A stretch of DNA of 64,000 nucleotides from Lanius collurio (Eukaryota; Chordata; Aves; Passeriformes; Laniidae). The stretch lies in assembly GCA_020086605.1 (NCBI GenBank), contig JACBWW010000039.1, positions 1,251,270 through 1,315,269 on the forward strand. Direction: 5' to 3'. Of the stretch, positions 13,060 through 24,535 are shown in pieces (positions within the stretch are counted from its first letter, which is position 1; the number at the start of each line of letters is the position of its first letter). Both the position numbers and the translations under genes were made by a program. Under the pieces are notes generated by a model. It did no database searches. It was not told the origin of the DNA and saw only the letters and a list, made by a program, of their open reading frames with translations.

Positions 13060-13390
13060 TTTTTAATAGCATCATAAGTGTAAATGCAATAGTTATATAA
13101 CAATAATAATAAATCAAGAATGTACTAGAGTCATTGCAATAACTAATAATAACATTAAGACACAGTTTATGATGTATCTAAAGTTCAGTACCTTAGAGAG
13201 TTAATTAAGTCCTAAGTTAATTGGCAATGATCTTATTTCTAGACAGGAAATGTAGCCGATTAGCTTGTTTATGCTTAAACAAGTAACTGAGGTCACGACA
13301 AGACTTTTTGGGGTGTTATTGATTGATTCGTAATTTGTTAATTAATTTTGATTGACTTTACAAGTAACCTGCTTATTTCTTTGCTTCTAG
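13060..13390. promoter_or_regulatory. Homeodomain-site-rich A+T segment (candidate conserved element)
   Basis: The segment is dense in TAAT-core motifs: TTAATTAAG at 13201, AGTTAATTGGC near 13216 and GTTAATTAATTTTGATTG near 13338. Several TGAT/TGACA-type motifs and the GAGGTCACGAC nuclear-receptor-like half-site near 13290 are interspersed. It has no repeat character and leads directly into the acceptor at 13390. Clusters of this kind are typical of vertebrate conserved non-coding enhancers, but conservation cannot be judged from one sequence. Confidence 0.2.
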
Positions 13391-13549
13391 GGAGAGGAAG
13401 CTACTGACATGACGAGTGGCAATGTAAAGTCACAGGCACCATTTTCACAGTACAAAATGTGTAGTTTTCATGACTCCACTTGTAAGATGCCACACTTACA
13501 AAGAAAAAGCTTTTGTGACAAAGTGCAAATCAACTTGCTGCTTTTATAA
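13391..13549 (+). other. Candidate exon, 52 open codons after a strong acceptor
   Basis: The acceptor AACCTGCTTATTTCTTTGCTTCTAG ends at 13390, with branch-point-like GTAAC or TTGAC just upstream. The frame starting at 13391 is open for 52 codons to a TAA at 13547-13549 and contains GEEATDMTSGNVKSQ. A weaker donor (ACTT|GTAAGATG) lies inside, near 13483. No AATAAA follows within about 350 bp, which counts against a terminal exon. The product is unrecognised. The motif-rich upstream flank would suit either an exon with conserved intron flanks or a non-coding element. Confidence 0.17.
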
Positions 13550-16500
13550 CTTCATGCCCTACCTTTACCCAGAGTACACAGTAACATCAGAGATGCCAAA
13601 TTGTGTTTAACCATTATGACAAGTACTGCTGTGTCACTATGTGTGTTTCTGTTGTTAATTGCACAAACATTACCATCTTATTGCTTTAGAAAATTATTAC
13701 ATTGAAAAATAATTAGCAGATAAATATATGAAAACCAAACCCAGGTAATATTTTCCAGATTAGAATTGTAGGAAAGGAAATCAATCTTTTGCAAGGTGAC
13801 TAGTTTCCATTGCTGCAACATCTTGAAGCTTTTTTAATTGCAAGTGTCTTCTCCCCACATAGGCTTATCCAGGACCAATCCATCAGTTATTGCACAGACT
13901 AAAAAAAACTCTGCATAGTATTAAAATTCAGCTCATGGGAAAGGAGGAGCCCAAAAGGACCTTTAGCTCATGGCACCTCCAGTGAAGAAATTCTCCAGCT
14001 GCACAATCACATAACATGGGATAAAATTAACAACTCATTTACCTTGCCTTCTGCCATTTGGGACCAGAGCAGAGGCAGAGGGTAGTAAAATGCCAGCAGT
14101 GGGTGACAGTGCATGGGTGTGCATCTGCCTGGGATAGGCAGAGTGGGGTGAATTGAGCAGCAGAGCTGCTGCTGCAAATTCCTGTGTGCTGTGGGAGAGC
14201 TCCTCACCAGCACGGCTCAGGCACCTCCTGCCTGCAGTGGCCCAAGGGACCAGCAGCACAAACACACTTTCTGTTCCATGCAGACTGGGCTGGGTAACAG
14301 AGATGGCCTCTCTTTATGAGGCAGATTAACCCACAGATAATTAGAGGCCACAAATTATATGCAGGAAATTTGTATCTAACACTAGAGAATCAGAGGGGGA
14401 CAAATCAGTTCCAGGAGGACAAAGAGTTTGAACTGACAAAAAGTAACAAGACCAGATCAGAAGTGTCAATTGAAATGCTAACACTTTATAAAAGACCAAA
14501 GAAGTGCAGATATAACTGTATTTGAACTACTACTGCCCAGGCAACAAACAGCAAATGGTATAAAATTGAAACTACTTTTCTGCTGTAGAGACAGAGCAGT
14601 TCCACAGTGATAAAAATACTTTCCTTCCTTATCCTCATTTCCACTTCAAGTTCAGTCCCTATTTTTTCCCTCATTAAAAATCCCATCATTCAGGAATTAA
14701 TTGACAAATCAGGACATTTTTTTCACCCTTTGTTAATAGGACTGTTCTCACTTAAAATATTGTGACAATTTAGAAATTATTCTTTACATCAACAAAGCAC
14801 TCTTCTACTTAGCTATGTTTTACTTCATTGCTGGAGTTTTCTACTTCCTTCAAGTCCCACTTCAGTATCCCCTGAATACCACTATTTCACACTATTCTTA
14901 TTTTAGGCCATGCAATTCATAGCAAATCAATAATTTTCAGTTTTATCATATATTCAGTGCTGAACAGAATCAAACTCTCCACCCTGACCCCTCTGTAGCT
15001 GTATCAGTGCTCCTCCAGCATGATCAGCTCCAGTAGTGAAAGGCACAAGTTATCCTTTGGATAAACACTTCCCTTGTAAGAAGGATACCAGCTGATTTAC
15101 CACACTTATCTCCTCCCACAGAGGCAGCACCAACTTCCCAGACCAAACTGCTTCCAAAACTTACAGTATTTTGGGGGCAGCCACCCCAACACTGAGGGAG
15201 GACCTTTATTCACATATGCTGAGACTTAGTCCAAGGCTTCATTTGTGTTGCAGGAAGATTTATTTCCTAAGAATCATTGGACCAGTTCTAGTTTGAAACA
15301 TGCCTTTTTTGCCACTCTCTTATCCAGAATGCAAATCCATCCATTTAGGAAAACAAACCAAGGTATGATGTCCCCAGTATTACTGTGGGAGGGTTCAGGA
15401 ATAAATGAGCATTTTATAAGGAAAAGCTATGGGGCTTTTGTCCTGCTTATTATAATTTTCCTTATTCTTATGGCATGCCTGTCACAATTGCATCCTTGAA
15501 CCTTAAGACTCTGCTATGAGTATTTATCCTTTATTTCTACACTTGCAGCCTAATTTTTAAAGTATTAGGGTGAGTTTTTATTTCACTGGAGAGAGAGAGT
15601 GCTTTCTTGCTTATCTTTCAGCTTTTGTGGTACAAACACCTTCCACCTAGCAATCTTTTCCTTCCACCTGATACAGGGAAAATCTACACTCAGAAATAAG
15701 GTGAACCCTTTCCTCACCTCACCAGAAGTTTTACTTTTCCTATAATCCAAGGCAAACATAACAAGAGCCAATGTTTTGGGGTGGCCCTATCTGTAATTTT
15801 ATTTTATACTGTGTGAGACAACCAAACTTCTTTTTTGTAGGGTGGAAAATATAATCATATAAAACACTCACAGTTTAAAAACCAAAATTACTCTGTCAAG
15901 TACAGTTATAAAAATAAAATACACTTTAAAAAGTAGTAACAGAAATGTCCTCATCCTATATAAGACCTACTACACAAATAATAAATGGCTATCAAGATTC
16001 TATTTTCAAATATATTGATACAAAAGTTCAATATGCCACATATTTAACTCTCTTTAAGCAGACTGAAATAATTCCTTAAGCAGAATAACTAGAGAGAAAT
16101 CCTTCACAAGTTTATTCACAGGGGTAAAGCCTGACCTTAGATGTACTTGCACCATGCAATGCACATCAAAGTAGAGGAGCCCAGACTGGCACAGGGAACC
16201 CTGATCCAGGGGGATGAGCCACATGTGTGAGGTGTCTCATCAGTGCTCATTAAGGTTTATCAGCTGTGACAAAGCACTCTGGCAGCACAGTCCCATGGGG
16301 TTAGCTTCTCACTGCTGGAACTGGGGCTGGGTTTGGCCCAGTGACTCCACACATCTTTGGATCAGGGTTAATTTAAGTTGCTCTTGCCCCTCATACACCA
16401 TTTAAAGGATATTCAAATTTCTATATTCTTGAAGGCAGGGGCCAGCACAAGGTGCTATTGCTGGTGAACAAACTAAAGCACTAAGACCAAAGACACAGTG

Positions 16501-17160
16501 CTGGCAAATGCTTCTGGGCAGCTTTGCTCCCTCTCCATGCCAGGCCAGCACTTACACTGTTCTCTTTGGGACAGCCTGAGCAAGAAAATGCAGTAGGAAC
16601 TTTTGCTTTTATGATCCTGCCCTGAATTTTATGTTCTACTGCAAAATGTATCTGCATTACAAAACTGTTATGCCACCATTTTTTCTCTTCTCCTGGTCTA
16701 TGCTGTTTGGAGACAAGACCGCCTGTAGCATTTCTGCAAACCTCTCTCTTCTTGCCTAGTCAACATGTACTCAATTAAAAATATATTAATAGCCAAAATC
16801 ATCAGATGCACTCATTTACATAAAAAGAGGGCCAAATGGTACCTAGCCTTCTGTGCCACCTTTTTTTGAACAGATACAAAATGCCTGGAGAGCACTGTAA
16901 AGATTTGGTTGTTTCTTAAACAGAAGTGCCTGCACTGATGCTGTTTCTAGTACATGTCAGTTTGCTCCCATTCTTCTTAATTACAAATGGGACTTCAAAT
17001 AAAACAAATTAAGTTCTGATGAGGTATGCAACTCTTAACAAAACTAATACCCTGCTCACAAATGCCATGCAATTAATTTATGAGTAACATCCTCTGGGTA
17101 ACAACCAAGACAAAATGCAGAGCTACAGACATATGAGAAGTTAAAGCAGATTGGCCTAAA
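13550..17160. other. Gene-free stretch
   Basis: A+T-rich unique DNA without recognised genes or repeats. A CAG acceptor ends at 15253 and opens into about 81 codons (to 15499). That frame ends in a very hydrophobic segment (VLLIIIFLILMACL) that would read as a membrane helix, and a moderate donor AAG|GTATGA lies at 15363. The hydrophobic run may simply reflect T-rich codons, so I do not call a gene. Confidence 0.55.
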
Positions 17161-17169
17161 TTTGATTCT

Positions 17170-17640
17170 GGGGGTTTGGTGTGGGGTGGTTTTCTTTTGT
17201 TTAGTTGGTTTGTTTGTTGTTTTTTTTTTAAATTCTGTGTGGCTTTAATAACTGTGACTAATCCCTGGTCTTTGTATATTCATGGGGAGAAAAGGCAGGA
17301 TTATCAGGGTCATCTTACTTCATGAACACAAAAATATATAAGTTAACTTCATCAGATACAATCTGTCCACAGAAATCATCATTTTATGAACTGTTGAAGC
17401 AATCTTGTTTTAACAGTCATTTACCTGTGTTGCTGGTGTTGGGGACATGAGCAGCACATGCTCATTCTGCCAGAAATAAGTGTTACTCCTTTCTCCAGCC
17501 CTGCCTTAGCCAATTCTCTTCTCCCTTCCCTCTCTTGGTTATTGTTTGATATTTTAATTTCAGAAGTATCTGTTTCATTGAAGATTTTTGGGTTTGGTTT
17601 TTTTTGGGTTTTTTTTTTGAGGGCGTGAGGGAGAGGGGGA
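17170..17640. repeat. Two G/T-rich low-complexity tracts
   Basis: G/T-only runs occupy about 17170-17229 and about 17584-17640. The second is T8-GGG-T10 followed by a G/A-rich run. Strand asymmetry is strong, with almost no C or A in the G/T runs. The 109-codon minus-strand frame (17421-17750) crosses the second tract and owes its Lys/Pro-rich stretch to it. Between the tracts lies ordinary unique sequence. Confidence 0.8.
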
Positions 17641-20600
17641 GGAAAGTTCAGTTTACAAGCTAATGGTCTTGTTACCTGACCCATTTCCCCTGTCCAGTTT
17701 TCAGTTGTTACAGTCATATACAGGTGCCCTCTGCAAATTATTATTACCATTGCTATGCTTCAATGCTTTGTATTTCCAGCCCCTTTAAAACTCCTTACTT
17801 TAGAACAGTGTTGTACAATAACATATTGAATAAATGAGCAACCACTTCATACTGCTCTTGTGTTTATGAATAGCTAGAGAAATTTCTTTTGTGACAGTGA
17901 AAGAGAAATTAGATGTACTTTAAAGGCTTCTAAAGTGTATTTTCAGTTGCTACCAGATGAAATCAAAGAGACAAAATTACTTTTTCATACTTAAATATTT
18001 CATTGATTTTTCTTAGAACACCATCCTCCCCCTCCTCTCTCTCCAAGGCATGCAGGATGATTCCCTGCTTATACCATAAGGCAACCTTTATAGATCTAGA
18101 CCTGATCACAGTATTTATAAAGAATGACCCATGGTAATGTTAAATGCATTTTAATGCACTTATTCCATCTGTACAGCCTACTGCCCAGAATCTTCATAAC
18201 AGAAGAACTGAATTTGGCTTGTCTAGAAGAGCTGTGTCTGCAGTGCTAAATTACACCCCTATTCTGGCTGCTCGTGGCTTCACACACCCCATCCACATTA
18301 ATTGTTGCAACCAGAAAAAAAAATTGAGAAAGGCATGTGGGACTGTACCTGAAAGGGGGGCACACAATGAAATTCATGTATTGCTCTGCTTGATTCCCCA
18401 AGCCACACGTGGGAACACTCAGCCACAGGCAGCTGCATCACTGTCTTGGGGAGGAGGAGGAACTGGGGCAGAACATTCCCACTGTGTGGGTTCACTGTTG
18501 GTCACGGGTTTTCAGACATGCAAGGCATAAACCAAGAACCTGGCCTGTTTGGGTTTCAGAATAAAATTCACCTGGAGCTACTTTGGCAATTGTGTGCCAA
18601 TTGATGTGCAGTTAATCAGACCCCAGCTATTTTCGAAAAGTAAAAAGCAAAGCCTTGCAAATTCTCATTGCCTAAAAGCAAAATAAGCTTATGCATTCTT
18701 CCAAACTGAGATCAAGCTGTGTCCCCCAGATGTGCCAACAACCTGCCCAGCATTTTAGTGACAAACTTCTTTAGTCTCTCCAACACAGAAACAGCAAAAC
18801 ACAGCATTTTCAAATATAAAAAAGAAATTTCTGACTGCACAGAAAGACCACACACAAGTACAGCAGCACCCATGTAAGTCTGCATGTGTGCTTTGGCTCT
18901 CACCAAAGCCTTAAACAGCCCTTTGCTGGTGCTGCTGCCTTGGAAGGACTGGTTATTTCAGCAGGAAACTCTGCACAGGGGCCATTCCTACCTCAGAGTG
19001 GGCTTCAAAAGAACGATTTCTTTCATTTCAACAGCCCATTTCTTAATTCTTAGCAACTGGTGTAAATCAGGAGCTCCATTCCAGTTGCTCCAGTGTAAAA
19101 CCACTTTAGAGGGCAGATCCAAGTCTAGTCTTTCAACTCGCAAAAGAGCCTGGACTCTGTCCAGGCAGGACTGGTTGGCTTTTTGCAGTTTGGAGTTGAA
19201 ACAAGGAGAGAGCTGCATTTCATGCGGTTCTGCTGCTCATCTCTCTCAACCTGACAGAATACAGCCCTCAGGGAGGGCTACAAGTATGCCTTTTTTTTTT
19301 TTCTGTTTAGATTGAGTCTTGCAAGTGCAGATAACTTTTTAATATTTTAAAATACATTTTGAATTACAATTGTAATTAAGCGAGGAGATTTTTTCCCCAT
19401 AATCACATGAAATGGCCCAAGCAATTTAGTGTTCTAATTTTTGTATTCATAGAGCAAATATTAGACTGTCCAGCTACATTATTGAACAATAGATAACAAC
19501 CCTAGGTCATGCTGTATGTTCTTTTTAAGAAAATATATTAAAAAAAGTATTCTTCTAAAATTACAGGGGTTTTAATATAATTTTTCTTCTGGCTTCAAAT
19601 TATAATTCTAACAGGAGAATAAGCCAAACTATTTCTCAACACTTTCAAGCCACTGCTTGCAGGACACTACAACCCTGAGCTGAGACAATTACATATCTTT
19701 AAAGTAGTCACTTAATAATATTTTTCTATTTATGCCAGACCCCAATGAACCCTTTAGTCCAAAACTAGAGGCATGGTGCAAAATTATGCATGAGTGTCAT
19801 CACTAATTGAAAAAATGAAGCTAATTAAATATATATTTGTTCACCACAAGTTAGGAAAAAACACCATTCTGCCACTCCTATTTCAGAACTCATTGCATAA
19901 GCAGTCCTTACAAACATCTACTTTGTGATAAATCATGTTTTTGAAGATCCCCAAACCCCATATTTTCCATAAATATGTTTCCTTGAGCACTCTGCATCAG
20001 TTCTGTGTTCATACTTGACTGGATCCTATCATACCACATTCTTCAAGAAAGCAGCTGCTTTTCTGTCTTTGGTGTTTTAAAAAAATTAAAATGAGACTTA
20101 ACACTTTTAATTAGATGTTTAATTCATGCTTTTGTGAGCTATTTCCTCCCAATCTGAATTTTGTCACACAACTATAACAGTCTTTCCACTGCCAATTTTT
20201 TTTTTTTTTAAATGCTAACTCAGTGTCTCAAAGAATGTGTATTGCACAATTTGGTAAAGAATTTGAAAGTCTCATTTGTGAGTAAAGTAGGAACGCCTAG
20301 TAACTGGCACAAGCTGTGGCTGTAAAAATATGCAATGTTAAGAACAAAAACCCCTCCAAAACCAAGGAAACAGTTTAAACACATTTCATAGGGCATACAG
20401 TAAATACTAAGTTTTAGGGACTAGTTGAAAGAGCAAATTGAGCAGAACATGGCTCTTACTGATGAGATACAAGTATTTTACTACTTTGGTGGTTTTTAAA
20501 GAAGCAAATGCAGAAATACTCCTCAAAAACCAAATGAAATGTGAGTCAGCCGTTTGAAGAAGGTGGCAAAGAGGAGTCCAGTTTTCAGAAGGAGCTTCCT

Positions 20601-22640
20601 TTTTGCACCCTCCCTGGCACTCAGCACATTCACAGCATTGCTTTTCAAATCCTTCAGGAGCAGCTGAGTGTCACTCAGCCAAATGATGTTCCCATTAAGA
20701 AAGCAGCACATTCCATGCCTTTTTCTCTGCTGTCAGTTATTGTTTCTCATCACAGGATGAGGGTGAGCAGGATTTGGCCTGTCCTCAAGACAGTATAATG
20801 GATTATCATTACTGGTAACAACAACACAAGGCAAGAGTCCTCCTTTTGCTGCACCTGGTGTTCATGGCCCAAACTGAACAGCCCTGTTGAAACCTCTTGT
20901 TAATCCCCTTGCTACCCTGGCAGCCCTGCTCACTCTTTTCTGAGCTTGTTGTGCCCATACATCCCCCACTGTGCACACTTGGGTGAGTCTCTTCAAACTG
21001 CAGTCTTCAACTGGGCTCAAGAGCAAGCCCCATGCCTTGCCAAGACACAGGCCCTGGGCTGAAGGAAGCTTCTATTCCACAATGGAGACAGAATTTTGAG
21101 GACTTTCCTGAGATACTTAAGGTTTTTTGAAACTGTTGGTTCTGCCTGGGCACTATCACTCTCCTACAGAAGAAGTATTTCTACATACATACACATATAA
21201 ACAGATTAAATTACCTTTGGAGAGGTTGGATGAGAGTTTTTGCATGCTTTTAAAAAGTGACCTTAACTTTTAAAATCCAGGGAGGCCAAGAAAAGTACAG
21301 TTCTGCCCACAAAATGTGCAGTGTCACAGTGCAGTTTGAGACTCTGAAAGCTCCATCAAGACAACAGTGATCCAAAAGTTGTGCTCACAGGCTGGCTCTA
21401 CCAGAAGTGCTCTGACCAGCAAAAGTTGGTGGCCATGCTTATTCACTATTCCTCCTTGTGTACAGACCCTGTCACCTGTACTTCAGCTGGCAGATTCTTA
21501 GCCTTCATTCAGATGTAAAATTGTGAACTATTGTTGTTTGTGCTGCAGAACTGACAAAACAGGCAAGAACTGCAGCAAAAAACCCCACTCTGTCTTACAC
21601 CAAAGCATGTGGCAGGACAGGGACATTGCTGCTGAATATTACCTAGCCTTGGATGCTGGTAAATATTGCCAAAATGACTACTTAAGTGCTATTTATCAGT
21701 GTGGATGCTCACAGAAGGTGTCATGATTTATCAGCATCACTAATGGAGGGCAAGAGAAACGTGACAGTGAAGCCTGGACAGCCTGAGAACACACAGGTCT
21801 AATGCCTTCCTCTCCTTGAAGCAAGGTAAGTGGGTCACTTCCTGAGTGGCCATGTTTCCATTGCTTCAGGTAACACCTTAGGTCACAATTTGAAAATACC
21901 CACAAAAATCTGTATCACAATCAAACCCTTAAATAACCAGGATCTTTGTTTCAGGTAACTTCAATCCAGGTAACTGTGCAAAGACCTGATGCATCAATAA
22001 TATATTTGCTTACATATTTACTTTAGTCAAATTCGTGGCAAAGACAAGGTCAGAACCTCAGCAGGCAGTGGGGGATATGCTTCAGAGGCCCCAGTAGTGA
22101 CACACACACAGAGGCTGGCAATCAACCCCTCACTGCAGCTGGTGACCGTGGGCTTGTGAGGGCACACTGTGCACACTCACAAATGCCTTTAAACTTGACT
22201 TTCTCATCTGGGTGGCTGAGTTCAGAAAACCACTCCAGACACCTCTCAAAGTGTTTTCTCAACTGGGAGCCTAGTTAAGTCACTTCAGGGGGAATTGAAA
22301 TCAAAGATGGTGTTCTGCATCCAGCTGAAATGGATTGTGCAGTGATTACAGAAATAGAACCCTTCAAGAGGGCTCGGGCTTCTGTGGAGAGGTAGAAAGG
22401 CTGGGAGCAGTCTGCATGAAAGAGAGTAAACAGTTTTGCGGGGGAAAAGGTATTTTTCTCTTTTAGCACAGCTACTAATGAAATAGCAAGAGTGGCTTGC
22501 AAGAAAAACATGCAAACATTAGACTGCTGTGAATTATGCTGTATGATAAGAGATAAAATAACAATCAGCTCACCATCAAGACCAAATCCCCAAGCTGCTT
22601 GTAGGGTCATGATCCAAACGGTGTTGAGTCATCCCCTTTG
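17641..22640. other. Gene-free stretch
   Basis: No recognised gene, RNA or transposon. A 16-bp perfect palindrome AATTACAATTGTAATT lies at 19362-19377 and T runs at 19291-19301 and near 20198-20210. A consensus donor (GCAAG|GTAAGTG) near 21825 lacks a good acceptor upstream. Open frames of up to 143 codons (18884-19315) are unrecognised. Confidence 0.55.
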
Positions 22641-22649
22641 CATAGCTCT

Positions 22650-22860
22650 GGGAACACGGCATTCCCAGCATACCAGAGCAGCAGCCACAGCACTGGGAGC
22701 GAAGCCCGGCGGGGCAAGCAGCGTGGCCCCCACGCCAGCCCACCGCCACTCAGAAGGCACCTTTGGAATGAGCCACAGCTTGTCCCACTGCTGGCTCCCG
22801 GCCACCTCTTCTTTATCTCCTCAGGAAGCGCTTCCCTCCTTCCCTGCCTCTCACACCTGT
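22650..22860. other. GC-rich, CpG-enriched patch
   Basis: GC content rises sharply here and CpG reappears (GAGCGAAGCCCGGCGGGGC, GCGTGG, CACGCC, CACCGCC, CCCGGCC, AAGCGC), unlike the CpG-poor surroundings. It is shorter and less CpG-dense than a typical promoter island. It could be a weak island, a GC-biased-conversion spot or part of an exon. Plus-strand frame 22492-22908 (138 codons) spans it but is unrecognised. Confidence 0.45.
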
Positions 22861-23179
22861 GAAAAGCTGAGGTTTCAGTCAGTGATGGGATGGTTCACGG
22901 CCAGCTGAGCTTTAATTTGTGGGTATAGGGAGGTGTCATTAGCTCGAGGAGCCCTCCCTGGCTGAGTGTATTTAAGGAGCTGTTGCAGCAGTTCTAGACT
23001 GCTTGATAACCTTGTTGTCACCTCCCCAGGTGGCTGTAGTAAAAGTGGTGCAATTTTCTGTAGAAGGGCAAGAACCTGCAAAATAATTAAATATGTCAAG
23101 TCAGTCCAGTGTGTGGAGACCCCAGGGTAATTTGCTTCCTTTTATAAACCTGAACTTGATTTGCTTAATTTCTTTCCAG

Positions 23180-23280
23180 ATGAACCTGAACACTGGCTTT
23201 CAATTCTCGTGGCCTCTTATTTATTATTTTTTAGAGAGTTCATCTCTCTAGACACAAATCAAAATTACCAGAGACTGGAG
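23180..23280 (+). other. Candidate 101-nt internal coding exon
   Basis: Acceptor TTGCTTAATTTCTTTCCAG ends at 23179, and the donor GGAG|GTAAAG follows 23280 (good except for A at +5). One frame is open throughout: 2 nt plus 33 codons, starting on the second base of a codon and ending on a codon boundary. It includes EPEHWLSILVASYLLFF and then FISLDTNQNYQRLE. The plus frame that would begin at the exon's own ATG hits a stop. The peptide is plausible as protein but unrecognised. Its end phase is compatible with the candidate exon at 26484, which has a one-in-three chance of happening anyway. Confidence 0.22.
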
Positions 23281-23819
23281 GTAAAGAGCCCAAATTCAAA
23301 TGAATACGTACATACATATGTGTGTGTGTTGTGCACGTATATATTAAACTGCTGCCTGTCAAATCTGGAGGGAAGCTTTTAAATAAAGTCATGGAGAATG
23401 TCAAGCAACGTGAAGCAACCTAGTTAAACACTAAAAAATCTGTCCTCCCTTTCGTTTGGCTCCTGATTTATGTCAAGATGGAATAAATGATAATAACACA
23501 AGGTTATTAGATATTTTTTTATGATATAAATGTGAAGTGTATGCATTTAGTAACCTTCAGACTGTAAAACACAGATGGAAGTACATCCATAAGTTCCAAA
23601 CCACCTCATTTAAAACTGATGCAAAGCACACCAAAAAGAGAAAGCATGAGAAAAAGACTCAAGAGTCAGTACTCCCCCTGAAGCACAAATTTTCTCTGTG
23701 AGCCACATAAGCACAAAACTGTTTGAAGGCAGAGACTGGCCAGTTACAAAAATGTCAAATTCATACTTAATTTTCAACAGATTTTAAGCAAAACCTCCTG
23801 CACATGGATTAGTTTCACA

Positions 23820-24105
23820 GCTGTGAGACGGCTTAACCCCAGCAGGACACGGCCAGCCTCTGTAAGGGAGGGTGAAGCATCTGAGCATCCCAGTGCCCTG
23901 CTCCTGTGCCTGCCCGAGGGCAGCACACAGGGACAGCCCTGCGAGGGAGCAGAGCTGGGTGACACGGCCCCCGACATCCTGCCAGGGCTTTTTGACTCGC
24001 CCACATCCTGTGCACACACGAGGGTGTCGGGGTTGCCCTGGGGGCACCATGTCTGTCTGGCCGGGGAGTTTCCCAACCATTCTCCTCACTTTCTCGGGTG
24101 GCATA
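23820..24105. other. GC-rich patch open in five frames
   Basis: About 280 bp of GC-rich sequence with roughly eleven CpGs, for example CACGGCCCCCGAC and GGTGTCGGGG. Stop codons are so rare that five of the six frames stay open for 60 or more codons. That argues the frames are a composition effect and not coding. It is the most CpG-rich part of the window, yet by eye it falls short of a true island. It might be a small regulatory element or a GC-biased-conversion hotspot. Confidence 0.5.
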
Positions 24106-24371
24106 TCTCTAAAAAACTTCTCTGAACATACCTACACAACATAAATTTGCAGGAAATTGGCAATGCTGTTAGTAGTTCTGCCTTTTCTCAATTCCTTTGC
24201 AGCAGAGAAATCTAATAGTGAATGTATTTGGCTATAAATAATAATAAAATTTACAGAAAGGAAATTAATGTTTTTATACATCTCAGTTCAACAGATTCCA
24301 GTTTAATTCTAAGCCCTTCATTTGAGAAATCATTTGAGAGGTTTATTACGTGTCAAAATACCCAACCCAAT

Positions 24372-24531
24372 GAATGACCTGCCCAGGGAGCTGGTGGAGT
24401 CACCGTCCCTGGATGTATTAAAAGAAGACTGGACTAATTCCAGGTTTAGTTGATGAAGAAGTGTTAGGTCATGGGTTGGACTTGATGACCTCAAAGGTCT
24501 TTTCCATCCTAGGTCATTCTGTGATTCTGTG
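24372..24531 (+). mobile_element. CR1 LINE 3' fragment (+) with octamer tail
   Basis: CR1 3' end in sense orientation. The motifs in order are GACCTGCCCAGGGAGCTGG, TGGAGTCACCGTCCCTGGA, GGTCATGGGTTGGACTTGAT and GACCTCAAAGGTCTTTTCCA. It ends in two head-to-tail copies of ATTCTGTG at 24516-24531. The octamer tail marks the 3' terminus used by CR1 for target-primed reverse transcription. The copy is about 160 bp, strongly 5'-truncated, with no coding potential. Confidence 0.95.
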
Positions 24532-24535
24532 ATGT

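Noticed and set aside
21790..21840. Consensus donor GCAAG|GTAAGTG
   Set aside because: No acceptor with a pyrimidine tract lies at a sensible distance upstream.
23774..24144. Five overlapping open frames as a gene
   Set aside because: The GC-rich composition removes stop codons on both strands, so the openness is not frame-specific.
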